Positions 53,626 to 63,015 of a stretch of DNA of 64,000 nt are shown in pieces (the first letter of the stretch is position 1; each line of letters begins with the position of its first letter). The DNA lies in contig NZ_WNWM01000002.1 in the NCBI RefSeq assembly GCF_009727155.1, positions 4,154,001 through 4,218,000 on the forward strand, written 5' to 3'. This stretch comes from Pseudoduganella dura (GTDB lineage Bacteria; Pseudomonadota; Gammaproteobacteria; Burkholderiales; Burkholderiaceae_D). The translations under genes were made by a program, and so were the position numbers. The notes under the pieces are model-generated. The model was not told the DNA's origin. It ran no database searches and was given only the letters and a program-made list of their open reading frames with translations.

Positions 53626-55914
53626 TTATGGCTCGCCGGCCAGCACCTTGTCCGGCGTCATCGGCGTGCTGCGCAGGCGCTTGCCGGTGGCGTGCCAGAT
53701 CGCGTTGCTGATCGCGGCGGCCACGCCGACGATGCCGATTTCCCCCACACCCTTGGCGCCCAGCCGGCTGACGATCCGGTCGTCCTCGTTCGCGAAAATC
53801 ACGTCCATCGCGTGGATGTCGGCGTTCACCGGCACGTGGTACTCGGCATAGTTGTGGTTCATGAACCGCCCCAGCCGGTGGTCGGCATACGATTCCTCGT
53901 GCAGCGCCTGGCTGATGCCCCACACGATGCCGCCGGTGATCTGGCTCGTTGCCGTCTTGGTGTTCATGATGCGGCCGGCGGCGATCGCGCTCGTTACGCG
54001 CGTCACGCGCACCATGCCGGTCTGCTCGTCGACACGCACCTCCACGAACACGGCCGAGTGCACCAGCCGGCGGAACTTGCGCTGCTTGAGCATGTTCGGC
54101 AGCATCAGGTATTTTTCTTCCAGCTTCACCAGGCCGCTGTCGCCCAGGATCGCCTTCAGCGGCAGCGCAACATCGGGCTGGCGCTTGAGCCGCAGCGTGC
54201 CGCCGGCAAATTCCACGTCCTTGAACTTCGCATCCGCGAACGGCGAAGCGTGCAGCTTCTGCGCGTGCTTGAGCAGGGTTTTGCGCAGCTTTTCGCAGGC
54301 ACCGGCAACGGCCGAACCCACCGTGGTCACGTGCGACGAGCCGCCCTGGATCGGCGCCACCGGCAGCGTGGAGTCGCCCAGCTGGAATGTCACGTCCTCC
54401 AGCGGCAGGCCCAGCGCCTCGGCGGCGATCATCGCCATCACCGTGTAGGTACCGGTGCCGATGTCGGTCGCCGCGCTGGACACCACCAGCCGGCCATCGG
54501 CATGCAGCACGGCGCTGGCGCGGGCGAACATCTGCATCGCGTCCCACACGCCGGTCGCCATGCCCCAACCGACCCATTCGGTGCCTTCCTTGCGCGAACG
54601 CGGTTCCAGCGGCCGTCGTGCCCAGCCGAATTTCTGCGCACCGAGCTCGTAGCAGGCCCGCAGTTCCTTGCTGGAATAGGGCTTGTCCTCGATCGGCGAG
54701 CGCTCCGCATAGTTCTTCAGGCGCAGCGCCAGCGGATCCATTTTCAGTTCATAGGCCAGCTCGTCCATCGCCACTTCCAGCGCGTGCACGCCGTGCGCGG
54801 CGCCGGGCGCGCGCATGTCGATCGGGGTGTATTCGTCGAGCTTCACGAGCTTGTAGTCGAGCTTGATGTTGTCGCATGCGTACAGCAGGCCCGACCAGTT
54901 GACCACCACCTCCACGTAATCCTCGATCGGCGACGTGGCGGCGATCGCCTGGTGCCAGATCGCGCGCAGCGTGCCGTCCCGCTCGGCCGCCAGCTTCACG
55001 CGCTGCACGGTTTCGGGGCGGTGGCCGAACGTGAACATCTGCTGGCGCGTCAGCACCACGCGCACCGAGCGCTTCAGGTGCAGCGACGCCATCACCGCCA
55101 GCGTCAGCTGGTATTGCGGCCGCAGGCCGGAGCCGAACGCGCCGCCCACGTAGGTGTTGCGCACCGTGACCTTGTCCTTGGAAAGGCCGAACACGTGCGA
55201 CACGTACCAGCGGCTGTTCTGCGAGCTTTGCGTCTTGTCATGGATGGTCAGGTGGCCATCCTCGCCGCGGATCACGGTCGAGGCGAACAGCTCCATCGGG
55301 TTGTGGTGTTCCACGCCGCTGTAGAACTCCGCGTCGATCTTCACCGGCGCGGCGGCGAACGCCGCGTCGGTATCGCCCTTTTCGTCCGGCGGCGGCTCGA
55401 AACCCGCTTTCAGGGGCTTGGGCTTGTAGGCGCGGTCCAGGTTGGCCGAAAGCTTGGTGCCGTGCGGCTCGGGCGCGATCTCGAACGTCACCAGCGAAGC
55501 GGCATAGCGCGCCGCCTCGAATGTTTCGGCCACCACCAGCGCCAGCGGCTGGCCGCTGTACATCACGTGGTCGTCGTACAGCGGGCGGAACGGCGAGCCG
55601 GCCGGCGCCGTCATGTCCTTGTAGGCGATATCGAAGGAACGCACCTTCGGGCGGTTCAGGTGCGTGAGCACTTCCACCACGCCGTCGACCGCCAGCGCGG
55701 CACGCGTGTCGATTGACAGGATCTTGCCCTTGGCGGCCGGCGAACTGACGACGACGCCGTACGCCAGGTCGGCCGCCGGGTACTCGGCCGCGTATTTCGC
55801 CTGGCCCGTCACCTTCGCGCGGCCATCCACCCGCGATACCGGCGTGCCGGTGCGGACAGGCCCCGTGCCCCGGTCCGCGCTGGGTGCCTGCAATGCTTCG
55901 ATCAGATCCGTCAT
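53626..55914 (-). CDS. Molybdopterin-binding catalytic subunit (operon B)
   Basis: A 762-residue catalytic subunit of the xanthine-oxidase family. It has TPVSRVDGRAKVTGQAKYAA at the start, NTYVGGAFGSGLRPQYQLTL near the molybdenum site, and the catalytic Glu725 in KGVGEIGIVGVAAAISNAI. It is more distant from the operon A subunit than the order suggests, so the operons are unlikely to be a recent duplication. The start at 55914 overlaps the FAD gene end by 4 nt. The stop lies close to the repeat-rich spacer. Confidence 0.9.
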   Translation of the reverse strand: MTDLIEALQAPSADRGTGPVRTGTPVSRVDGRAKVTGQAKYAAEYPAADLAYGVVVSSPAAKGKILSIDTRAALAVDGVVEVLTHLNRPKVRSFDIAYKDMTAPAGSPFRPLYDDHVMYSGQPLALVVAETFEAARYAASLVTFEIAPEPHGTKLSANLDRAYKPKPLKAGFEPPPDEKGDTDAAFAAAPVKIDAEFYSGVEHHNPMELFASTVIRGEDGHLTIHDKTQSSQNSRWYVSHVFGLSKDKVTVRNTYVGGAFGSGLRPQYQLTLAVMASLHLKRSVRVVLTRQQMFTFGHRPETVQRVKLAAERDGTLRAIWHQAIAATSPIEDYVEVVVNWSGLLYACDNIKLDYKLVKLDEYTPIDMRAPGAAHGVHALEVAMDELAYELKMDPLALRLKNYAERSPIEDKPYSSKELRACYELGAQKFGWARRPLEPRSRKEGTEWVGWGMATGVWDAMQMFARASAVLHADGRLVVSSAATDIGTGTYTVMAMIAAEALGLPLEDVTFQLGDSTLPVAPIQGGSSHVTTVGSAVAGACEKLRKTLLKHAQKLHASPFADAKFKDVEFAGGTLRLKRQPDVALPLKAILGDSGLVKLEEKYLMLPNMLKQRKFRRLVHSAVFVEVRVDEQTGMVRVTRVTSAIAAGRIMNTKTATSQITGGIVWGISQALHEESYADHRLGRFMNHNYAEYHVPVNADIHAMDVIFANEDDRIVSRLGAKGVGEIGIVGVAAAISNAIWHATGKRLRSTPMTPDKVLAGEP

Positions 55915-56978
55915 TGCGCTTCTCCGTGATTCGTTTGGTTCATTCCCCCGTTCGTCACCGTTCCCTGGCTGGCCATGTGCAGTGCGCGCACGATGGCGTT
56001 CCGGGCGAGCGGGATCTTGAAGTCGTTGGCGCCGCGGCCCAGGGCGCCGTGCAGCAACGCATCGGCCACGCGGCCGAAGGCTTCATCGCCCGGTTCGGCG
56101 CCTTCCAGCAGTTGCTCCGCTTCCGGCAGGCGCCAAGGCTTGTGGGCCACGCCGCCCAGCGCGATGCGCGCGGCGGCGATCCTCCCGTCCGCGCCGATAT
56201 CCAGGGCGGCCGCCACCGACACCAGCGCGAACGCATAGGACAGCCGTTCGCGCAGCTTCAGGTAGGCCGAGTGCCGCACGAACCGCGCCGCCTCCGGCAA
56301 CGCAATGCCCGTGATCAGTTCATCCGGCGCCAGCGTCGTGTCGATGTCGGGCCGGTCGCCGGGCAGCCGGTGGAACCCGGCAAAGGGGATTTCACGCTTG
56401 CCGCGCACCGATTGCACGTGCACCACCGCTTCGAGCGCGGCGAGCGCCACGCACATGTCGGAAGGGTGGGTGGCGATGCAGTGTTCGCTGGTGCCCAGGA
56501 TCGCATGCTGGCGCGTGATGCCGCCGTTGGCCGAGCAGCCGCTGCCCGGCTCGCGCTTGTTGCAGGGCGTGGCCACGTCGTAGAAATACCAGCAGCGGGT
56601 GCGCTGCAGCAGGTTGCCGCCGTTGCTGGCCATGTTGCGCAGCTGCGGCGAGGCGCCGGCCAGGATCGCCGCCGACAGCAGCGGATAATGCTGCTCCACC
56701 AGTGGGTGGTAGGCGGTATCGGCATTGCGGGCGAGGGCGCCCAGCAGCAGTCCGCCGTCCGGCGTTTGCGCGATGCTGGCCAAAGGCAGGCGGTTGATAT
56801 CGACCAGGTGCGGGGCGATCGTTACGCCTTCCTTCATCAGGTCGAGCAGGTTGGTGCCGCCGGCCACGAAGCGAATCTCGTGTTGGTTCGCGGTCCCGGT
56901 GCCGGCAGCGGCGTTGGCGGCAATGACTTGCAGCGCGCTCTCCACGCTGTCCGGGCGATCGTAGGCGAACGGGTTCAT
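55911..56978 (-). CDS. FAD subunit (operon B)
   Basis: A 355-residue FAD-binding subunit with [19 protein letters not shown] for FAD. The Cys set that may hold a 4Fe-4S cluster is in LLQRTRCWYFYDVATPCNKR, then PGSGCSANGG and HCIATHPSD. The start at 56978 overlaps the 2Fe-2S stop by 4 nt. It is longer than the operon A counterpart (317) through insertions near residues 20-30 and in the C-terminal third. Confidence 0.9.
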   Translation of the reverse strand: MNPFAYDRPDSVESALQVIAANAAAGTGTANQHEIRFVAGGTNLLDLMKEGVTIAPHLVDINRLPLASIAQTPDGGLLLGALARNADTAYHPLVEQHYPLLSAAILAGASPQLRNMASNGGNLLQRTRCWYFYDVATPCNKREPGSGCSANGGITRQHAILGTSEHCIATHPSDMCVALAALEAVVHVQSVRGKREIPFAGFHRLPGDRPDIDTTLAPDELITGIALPEAARFVRHSAYLKLRERLSYAFALVSVAAALDIGADGRIAAARIALGGVAHKPWRLPEAEQLLEGAEPGDEAFGRVADALLHGALGRGANDFKIPLARNAIVRALHMASQGTVTNGGMNQTNHGEAQ

Positions 56979-57502
56979 GCCGGCACCGTTCCGGTAACGA
57001 CCGGCCCTTCGGCGTTTTCGCTGTCCGCCGGCACGCCGGCCACCTGGGCGACGGCACGCAGGATCTGCGGGTAGGCGCCGCAGCGGCAGATGTTCCCGCT
57101 CATCAGCTCGCGCACGTCGGCCGAGCACCTGGCCCGTCCCTCGCTGATCAGGCCAACCGCGGAACAGATCTGGCCGGGAGTACAGTAACCGCACTGGAAG
57201 GCGTCGTGGTCCACGAAGGCTTGCTGCAGCGGGTGCAGGGTGTCGCCGTTGGCCAGGCCTTCGATCGTGGTGACTGCGCGGCCGTCGTTCATCACGGCCA
57301 GTGTCAGGCAGGAATTGATGCGGCGGCCATCGACGAGCACCGTGCAGGCGCCGCACTGCCCGTGATCGCAGCCTTTCTTGGTGCCGGTCAGCCCCATCCG
57401 CTCGCGCAGCAGGTCGAGCAGGGTGACCCAGGCTTCGATTTCCATGGTGTGCTGTTGTCCGTTGACGGTGATTGTCAGCGGGCAGCGCGCGGGAGCATGC
57501 AT
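56975..57502 (-). CDS. 2Fe-2S subunit (operon B), without Tat signal
   Basis: A 175-residue electron-transfer subunit with the same cluster motifs as operon [42 protein letters not shown] and [11 protein letters not shown]. The start at 57502 follows CGAAAGGCACG at good spacing, and an earlier ATG (57526) has no ribosome site. No twin-arginine signal exists, so this enzyme is probably cytoplasmic, in contrast to operon A. The leader contains a hairpin with a U-run on this strand (57597-57624). Confidence 0.9.
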   Translation of the reverse strand: MHAPARCPLTITVNGQQHTMEIEAWVTLLDLLRERMGLTGTKKGCDHGQCGACTVLVDGRRINSCLTLAVMNDGRAVTTIEGLANGDTLHPLQQAFVDHDAFQCGYCTPGQICSAVGLISEGRARCSADVRELMSGNICRCGAYPQILRAVAQVAGVPADSENAEGPVVTGTVPA

Positions 57503-57596
57503 GGCGTGCCTTTCGGGTGAGTTCATGAAAGGCACCACGTTAGCGCGCGCAACGGCTGCGTTGCGTGCGCACACACACACAGGTTGTCGCCACAAG

Positions 57597-57624
57597 AAAA
57601 AAGCCCGCAGCTTGCGCTGCGGGC
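57597..57624 (-). terminator. Leftward hairpin with U-run in the operon B leader
   Basis: GCCCGCAGC (57603-57611) pairs with GCTGCGGGC (57616-57624) over a 4-nt loop, and on the minus strand six U follow (57597-57602). It lies about 95 nt before the first gene of operon B. With no leftward gene upstream nearby, it may end a small RNA or act as an attenuator of the operon. Confidence 0.55.
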
Positions 57625-57661
57625 CGAGGGTCCAACGAGGTGTTCTTGATTTTTATTCCGG

Positions 57662-57682
57662 TGCTTCCTCGACGTGGAAGCA
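57662..57682. promoter_or_regulatory. Inverted repeat TGCTTCC-N7-GGAAGCA
   Basis: A perfect 7-bp inverted repeat, 38 bp upstream of the leftward hairpin. It may be a regulator operator for the divergent genes or an RNA stem. Confidence 0.35.
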
Positions 57683-57896
57683 TTGAAATCTGTTAATGAT
57701 ATTAATCAAACTGCCTGGTGATTTCAAGAAGGAAATCCGGGATTCGTGAGGGAAATGTCACCGTTCTGCAACACATTTGTACAAATAAAGTGTTAGCTGC
57801 GTGGCTCCTGGTTCCTGTCCATCGTGGCATGCTGATAGCGTCGCGACGCTGGCCCGCCGGACCTGCGCCTTTCATCTACCAGTCGAGGAGATGGAC

Positions 57897-59552
57897 ATGC
57901 AATGGTTTCGTGATCTGAAGATCGCCCGCAAGCTGTTGCTTGCGTTCGCCGTGGTGCAGTTGCTGATGCTGGTGCTGGGCATCGCCTGCCTGCAGTCGAT
58001 GTCCCGCATCAACGACGCGTCGAGCGACCTGGCGGAGAACTGGCTTCCCAGCGTGCGTGCCGTCATGCAGGTGCGCAACGATGTGGGCGACCTGCGACGC
58101 CAGGAACTGGCTTTCCTGATGGCCGACGACCCGCAGGAACGCAACCGCTTCTCGCAGCAGATGGATACCACGAAGGCAGCCGCCGGCACCAACATCGCCA
58201 ACTATGAAAAACTGATCTCGAGTCCCGAGGAGCGGGCGCAGTTCAACGTCTTCGCAGGCAGCTGGCAGGGTTTCCTCGCCGAGCACGGCAAGGTGATGGA
58301 TCTCGCCCGGCAGGGGCGCAACGACGAGGCCCGGGCGATCGCCAACGGTGCGATAACGCGCCTGCTGCGCGAAATCAATACCACGCTGGACGGCCTGGTG
58401 CGCGTGAACGTGACAGGCGGCGACAAGGCCAGCGCGGCGGCCACGCAGCTGTATGAGTCCACGCGCATGTGGACGATCGCGCTGCTGGTCGGCGCCGTCA
58501 CGGCCGGCATCGCGCTGGCGCTGTGGGTGGCCGGCATCGTGTCGAAGCCGCTGCGCGAAGCCGTCGACGTGGCCCGCACCGTGGCCGGCGGCGACCTCAC
58601 GCGGCCGATCGACGTGCGGTCGCGCGATGAAACAGGCGAGCTGATGATGGCCTTGCGCGACATGACGGCCAGCCTGCAAACCCTGGTGGCGCAGGTGCGC
58701 ACCGGGACCGAGACGATTTCCACCGCGTCGAGCCAGATCGCGGCCGGTAACCAGGACCTGTCTTCACGCACCGAGCAGCAGGCCAGTTCTCTGGAAGAGA
58801 CCGCCTCGTCGATGGAGGAACTGACGTCGACCGTGCGCCAGAACGCGGACAATGCGCGCCAGGCCAACCAGCTGGCCCAGTCGGCCTCGGGCATCGCGGT
58901 GCGCGGCGGCCAGGTCGTGGGCGAGGTGGTGGGCACGATGGCATCGATCAACCAGGCATCGCAGCGGATCGTCGAGATCATCGGCACGATCGACAGCATC
59001 GCCTTCCAGACCAATATCCTGGCGCTGAACGCCGCCGTGGAGGCGGCCCGTGCCGGCGAGCAGGGCAGGGGCTTCGCCGTGGTGGCATCCGAGGTGCGCA
59101 ACCTGGCACACCGCTCGGCCGCCGCCGCCAAGGACATCAAGCAGCTGATCGGCGACTCGGTCCAGAAGGTCGACGCCGGCTCGCGCCTGGTCGACGAGGC
59201 GGGCAACACGATGCGCGAGATCGTCGCCAGCATCGCCCGCGTGTCGAACATCGTCAGCGAGATCACGGCCGCCAGTAACGAACAGAGTACCGGCATCGAA
59301 CAGGTCAACGAAGCGGTGGTGCAGATGGACCAGGTCACGCAGCAGAATGCCGCGCTGGTGGAGCAGTCGGCCGCGGCCGCGGAGGCGATGCAGCAGCAGG
59401 CCGAGCGGCTGGCGGCACTGGTCGCCACGTTCCGCGTCAATGCCGATGCGATGGCCGGGGTGGCCGCGCAGGCGGTCGTCGCGCCGGTGCGGGCGGCGAC
59501 ACGGCCGGCGCTGCCGCGTGCGGCGGGCAAGGATGCATGGGAAACGTATTGA
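57897..59552 (+). CDS. Methyl-accepting chemotaxis protein
   Basis: A 551-residue chemoreceptor. The first helix (KLLLAFAVVQLLMLVLGIAC) and a periplasmic four-helix-bundle region (35-210) of the 4HB type are followed by a second helix (IALLVGAVTAGIALALWVAG), HAMP, and the signalling domain with IDSIAFQTNILALNAAVEAA followed by RAGEQGRGFAVVASEVRNLA. The C-terminus ends DAWETY, resembling the NWETF pentapeptide that tethers CheR/CheB. The ATG at 57897 sits 6 nt after GAGGAG; an ATG two codons earlier is also possible. The ligand is unknown. Confidence 0.92.
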   Translation: MQWFRDLKIARKLLLAFAVVQLLMLVLGIACLQSMSRINDASSDLAENWLPSVRAVMQVRNDVGDLRRQELAFLMADDPQERNRFSQQMDTTKAAAGTNIANYEKLISSPEERAQFNVFAGSWQGFLAEHGKVMDLARQGRNDEARAIANGAITRLLREINTTLDGLVRVNVTGGDKASAAATQLYESTRMWTIALLVGAVTAGIALALWVAGIVSKPLREAVDVARTVAGGDLTRPIDVRSRDETGELMMALRDMTASLQTLVAQVRTGTETISTASSQIAAGNQDLSSRTEQQASSLEETASSMEELTSTVRQNADNARQANQLAQSASGIAVRGGQVVGEVVGTMASINQASQRIVEIIGTIDSIAFQTNILALNAAVEAARAGEQGRGFAVVASEVRNLAHRSAAAAKDIKQLIGDSVQKVDAGSRLVDEAGNTMREIVASIARVSNIVSEITAASNEQSTGIEQVNEAVVQMDQVTQQNAALVEQSAAAAEAMQQQAERLAALVATFRVNADAMAGVAAQAVVAPVRAATRPALPRAAGKDAWETY

Positions 59553-59660
59553 AGGCGCTGTCGCCGCGGCTTGTTGGAACGGCCTGAACCTTCTGCAGTC
59601 CGTTGTCTGGACAGTATCGACGACGAGAGCGGCGAACAGCCGGCGCCGCGGCCGCTCCGT

Positions 59661-59846
59661 TCAGCTGCTGTCCGGGTGGCGCGCCAGCCACGCCGCCAGC
59701 AGCGTTTCGTAGCGCTCCAGGGCATCGTTGTACAGGTCGAACACGCAGACGGCGCAGCCGCTGTGACAGCAGTCGTCCGGCGCCGGCGGAACGGGCGGTT
59801 CGGGGCGTGGATCGGCGGCGCGATCAGGCGGCGGAGCGGTCATCAT
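59661..59846 (-). CDS. Small cysteine-rich oxidoreductase-like protein
   Basis: A 61-residue protein matching the short oxidoreductase-like N-terminal family: PPAPDDCCHSGCAVCVFDLY, then DALERYETLLAAW. The clustered Cys (CC...C..C) may bind metal or be redox active. Its start overlaps the end of the preceding GGDEF gene by about 23 nt, so it is the last gene of a two-gene leftward operon. Function unknown. Confidence 0.75.
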   Translation of the reverse strand: MMTAPPPDRAADPRPEPPVPPAPDDCCHSGCAVCVFDLYNDALERYETLLAAWLARHPDSS

Positions 59847-62800
59847 GCCCCAGCACCGCCCCGTTCTTGCCCCGTACCTTGGCGCGCAGCAGCGCCTCGT
59901 CCGCGCGCCGTAGCAGTTCGGACGGCGCCTCGGAGGTCGGCCGCAGCGCGGCGACCCCGATGCTGACGGTGAGCTTGCCGAGCGGCGATTCGCCGTGCGG
60001 CAGGTCCAGCGCCGCCACCTCGGCGCAGATCGCCTGCGCCTCCTTCAGCGCGGTGGCGGCGTCGCCGGCGGCCCACAGCACCGCGAATTCCTCGCCGCCG
60101 TAGCGGGCCACGAAGTCGGTCGTGCGCCGGCCGTGCCGCATCAGCACCTCGGCCACGGCGCGCAGGCCGGCGTCGCCGGCCGCGTGGCCGTGCCGGTCGT
60201 TGTACTGCCTGAACCAGTCCAGGTCCACCATCGCCAGCGCCAGCACCTGGCCGGTACGTGCGGCGCGGCGCCACTCGGCATCCAGCCTGGCGTCGAAGGC
60301 GCGGCGGTTGGTCAGGCCCGTCAGGCCGTCCGTGGTCGACAGCGACGCCAGTTTCAGGTGCGATTCCTCCAGCGCGGCGGTGCGCGCGCGCACCAGGTCT
60401 TCCAGCGAGCGGTTGGCGCCCTTGAGCCGCCGCACGCGCCAGTTGTAGGCGGTCCACAGCAGCGCCAATGCCAGCGCGGCGGCCAGCAGGCGGAACCACC
60501 ACGCTTCCCAGAACGGCGGCGTGATCGTCACCGTCAGCGTCACCGGCTCGGCGCTCCACTGGCCGCGGTGGTTCGAGGCCTTTACGCGGAACACGTAGCG
60601 GCCCGGGTCCAGGTTGGTATACGTGGCGGCGCGATGGACCGCATCCGTTTCCACCCAGTCGCGGTCGAAGCCTTCCAGCCGGTAGGCGTAGCGGTTCAGC
60701 GCCGGCTCTGTGTAGTGCAGGGCCGCGAACTCGATCGAGAACGCCGAGGCGCTCGAGGCCAGCGTCAGCGCGCGCGGCGCCGTCACGGTGCCGTCGAGCG
60801 CCACGCCGGCATGCGGCCCCGGTTCGGCCAGCGAGCGGTTGTAGACCTTGATGTCGGTGATCGCCAGCTGCGGGGGCACCGACTGGCTGCGCACCTCGCG
60901 CGGCGCGACGGCCGTGAGGCCGTGCACGCCGCCGAAGTACAGGATGCCGTCCGGCCCCGGCGTCGACGAGTTGACGGTGAAGCCGTCCGTCATGCCGTCC
61001 GCCGCCGTGTACAGCGTGGCCTTCGCGGTGGCCGGATCGACGCGGAACAGACCGACGATCGTGCTGACCCACAGCTGGTCGTCCAGGTCGCTACGGATCG
61101 ACAGGACCTTCGCGCCCCCGGTCGCCGCCGTGTACGAGCGGAACGTGATCGCGTCGCCCGCCTGCACCACCTGCTGCAGGCCTTTCGCGGTGCCGATCCA
61201 GATGCGGCCCAGCGAATCCTCGTGCACGGACGAGACGTTGTCGTCGGCCAGGCTGTCGGCGGCATCGGGCCGGTGCGTGAAATGGCGGAATTTGCCGGTC
61301 TTCGGATCGAGCAGGTCGAGGCCGCCGCCGTTCCATTCCGAGCCCATCCACACGCGGCCGTTGCGGTCTTCCAGCACGGACGACGTGCCGTTGACGGCGC
61401 GACTGTCCGGGTCGGCCGGGTCGTTCTGGAAGAGGCGGTGGTTGCCGGTGGCCGGTTCGTAGCGGATCAGGCTGTTGCCGGTGGCGAGCCAGAGGATGCC
61501 GCCGCGGCCCGGCGCGATCGCATTGATGTAATCGCTGGCGGGATTGCCGAAGTGAACCACCTTGAACGGGCCGGCCGGGCTGTCCAGCCGGTTCAGGCCG
61601 TTCGACGTGCCGGCCCACAGCGGTCCTTCGGCACCCTGATACAGGCTGTAGACAATGTTTTGCGACAGCGAGCCGGGCTGGCGGGGATCGGAAGTGTAGC
61701 GGCGCACCACGCTGTTGGCGGCCGGATCGAACAGGCTGATGCCCACGTTGCCGCCCAGCCAGAGCTTGCCGTCCGGCGCTTTCGCCACCGCCAGCACGGC
61801 ATTGCTCGCGGCGACATTGCTTGCGGCATTCGGGCCGATGCCGCTGGTGTCGAAGTGCTGCGGCACGTAGCGGGTAAAGCCGCTGCTGTTCAGGTTGACG
61901 AGGCTGATGCCGTCGGTGAACGTGGCGATCCACAGCATGCCGCTGCGGTCCTGCAGCATCGCGCGCGTGCTGTCGCCCGGCAGCGAATAGGGATCGTTCG
62001 GCGCGTGCCGGTATTGCGTGAAACTGCCGGCCTGCGCATTCCAGCGCAGCAGGCCGGCGGAAAGCGTGGTCGCCCACAGCGTGCCGCTGCGGTCGATATA
62101 GAAGTTCGTCACGCGGCTGTTCGGGGTCGGCACCTGCCGGCGCGTGTTCCAGTCGCCCTTGCCGTCCCAGCGCAGCACGCCGCTTTCGGTGCCGATCCAC
62201 AGCGCGCCATGGGCGTCGAACTGCAGCGCGCGCACGATGTTGGTGCGGGGATCGGTCTGGCCGGCAGGGTCCACCCCGTGGTGGACGAACTCGGTGGCGC
62301 CCGGCGGCAGGTAATCCAGCCCGCCCGGCCAGGTGGCGGCCCACAGGCCGCCCCTGGCATCGAGCGTGATGGCGTTGACGTCGTTGCTGGCCAGGCTGCC
62401 CGGCCGTGCCGGATCGTGGCTGTGCACCGTGAACTTGCCGGTGGCGGGATCGAAGTGCTGCAGGCCGCCCCAGCTGGCGAGCCACATGCCATCCTTGCCG
62501 TCCGAAATGATGGCCTTGATGATGCCCCGGTTGAGCGGGCCTGTACCCCGGGGGCCCTGCGGCGCCCTGAAAACGGTGAAATCGTTGGTGGCGGCGTCGT
62601 ACCGCGCCAGGCCGTTCTGCGTGCCGGCCCAGATGCGGCCCTGCCGGTCTTCGTATAGCGTGGAAACACGGTCGTGCGGCAGGCTTTTCGGATCGTTGCT
62701 GCGGTTCCGGTAGCGCACCGCCTGGTAGCCGTTGTAGCGGTACAGGCCGTTGACATGGGTGCCGATCCACATGAAGCCCTGGCGATCCTGCAGCAGCGAG

Positions 62801-63015
62801 AGCATCGACGGCTCGTCGTTGCCGAGCGGCCCCAGCTTCTTGAAGCGCAGGGTCGGCGGCGGTTTGGCTTCACCCGCGACCCTGGCCCCGGCTCCGGCCT
62901 GGCCCCGGGCCGGGGTAACGGCGGCCAGCAGCAGGCATGCCGCCACCGATGCCGCCACGAATTTTGCCAGCCCCGTCCGCACGGGACGCGCCAGGTCGAA
63001 TATTTGAGCTCGCAT
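59824..63015 (-). CDS. Membrane diguanylate cyclase with periplasmic two-component propeller sensor
   Basis: 1063 residues, same plan as the protein at 16970-20056. A signal peptide (AASVAACLLLAAVTPARGQA) is followed by propeller repeats (GFMWIGTHVNGLYRYN, GRIWAGTQNGLARYD and others), a Y_Y_Y domain (YAYRLEGFDRDWVETDA), one membrane helix (LLAAALALALLWTAYNW) and a GGDEF domain (TDGLTGLTNRRAFDARL and RYGGEEFAVLW). GGEEF is active in many enzymes, and an RxxD inhibitory motif (RTTD) is present. The signal sensed is unknown. It is followed by the small Cys-rich gene. Confidence 0.9.
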   Translation of the reverse strand: MRAQIFDLARPVRTGLAKFVAASVAACLLLAAVTPARGQAGAGARVAGEAKPPPTLRFKKLGPLGNDEPSMLSLLQDRQGFMWIGTHVNGLYRYNGYQAVRYRNRSNDPKSLPHDRVSTLYEDRQGRIWAGTQNGLARYDAATNDFTVFRAPQGPRGTGPLNRGIIKAIISDGKDGMWLASWGGLQHFDPATGKFTVHSHDPARPGSLASNDVNAITLDARGGLWAATWPGGLDYLPPGATEFVHHGVDPAGQTDPRTNIVRALQFDAHGALWIGTESGVLRWDGKGDWNTRRQVPTPNSRVTNFYIDRSGTLWATTLSAGLLRWNAQAGSFTQYRHAPNDPYSLPGDSTRAMLQDRSGMLWIATFTDGISLVNLNSSGFTRYVPQHFDTSGIGPNAASNVAASNAVLAVAKAPDGKLWLGGNVGISLFDPAANSVVRRYTSDPRQPGSLSQNIVYSLYQGAEGPLWAGTSNGLNRLDSPAGPFKVVHFGNPASDYINAIAPGRGGILWLATGNSLIRYEPATGNHRLFQNDPADPDSRAVNGTSSVLEDRNGRVWMGSEWNGGGLDLLDPKTGKFRHFTHRPDAADSLADDNVSSVHEDSLGRIWIGTAKGLQQVVQAGDAITFRSYTAATGGAKVLSIRSDLDDQLWVSTIVGLFRVDPATAKATLYTAADGMTDGFTVNSSTPGPDGILYFGGVHGLTAVAPREVRSQSVPPQLAITDIKVYNRSLAEPGPHAGVALDGTVTAPRALTLASSASAFSIEFAALHYTEPALNRYAYRLEGFDRDWVETDAVHRAATYTNLDPGRYVFRVKASNHRGQWSAEPVTLTVTITPPFWEAWWFRLLAAALALALLWTAYNWRVRRLKGANRSLEDLVRARTAALEESHLKLASLSTTDGLTGLTNRRAFDARLDAEWRRAARTGQVLALAMVDLDWFRQYNDRHGHAAGDAGLRAVAEVLMRHGRRTTDFVARYGGEEFAVLWAAGDAATALKEAQAICAEVAALDLPHGESPLGKLTVSIGVAALRPTSEAPSELLRRADEALLRAKVRGKNGAVLGHDDRSAA

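Larger units (their letters stand above)
57503..57896. other. Divergent regulatory region between operon B and the chemoreceptor gene
   Basis: A 394-bp divergent gap. It holds a leftward terminator-like hairpin (57597-57624), an inverted repeat TGCTTCC-N7-GGAAGCA (57662-57682) and an AT-rich block around 57690-57720. No promoter was fixed with confidence. The leftward leader of the operon would therefore contain a hairpin plus U-run. Confidence 0.5.

Noticed and set aside
52906..55716. A 936-codon plus-strand frame antisense to the operon B molybdenum subunit
   Set aside because: Same reason: shadow composition, while the opposite strand encodes a complete, motif-rich molybdenum hydroxylase subunit.
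57503..57700. A molybdenum cofactor riboswitch in the operon B leader
   Set aside because: A hairpin and U-run are visible, but the conserved Moco RNA core could not be recognised by eye, so only an attenuator or small RNA is proposed.
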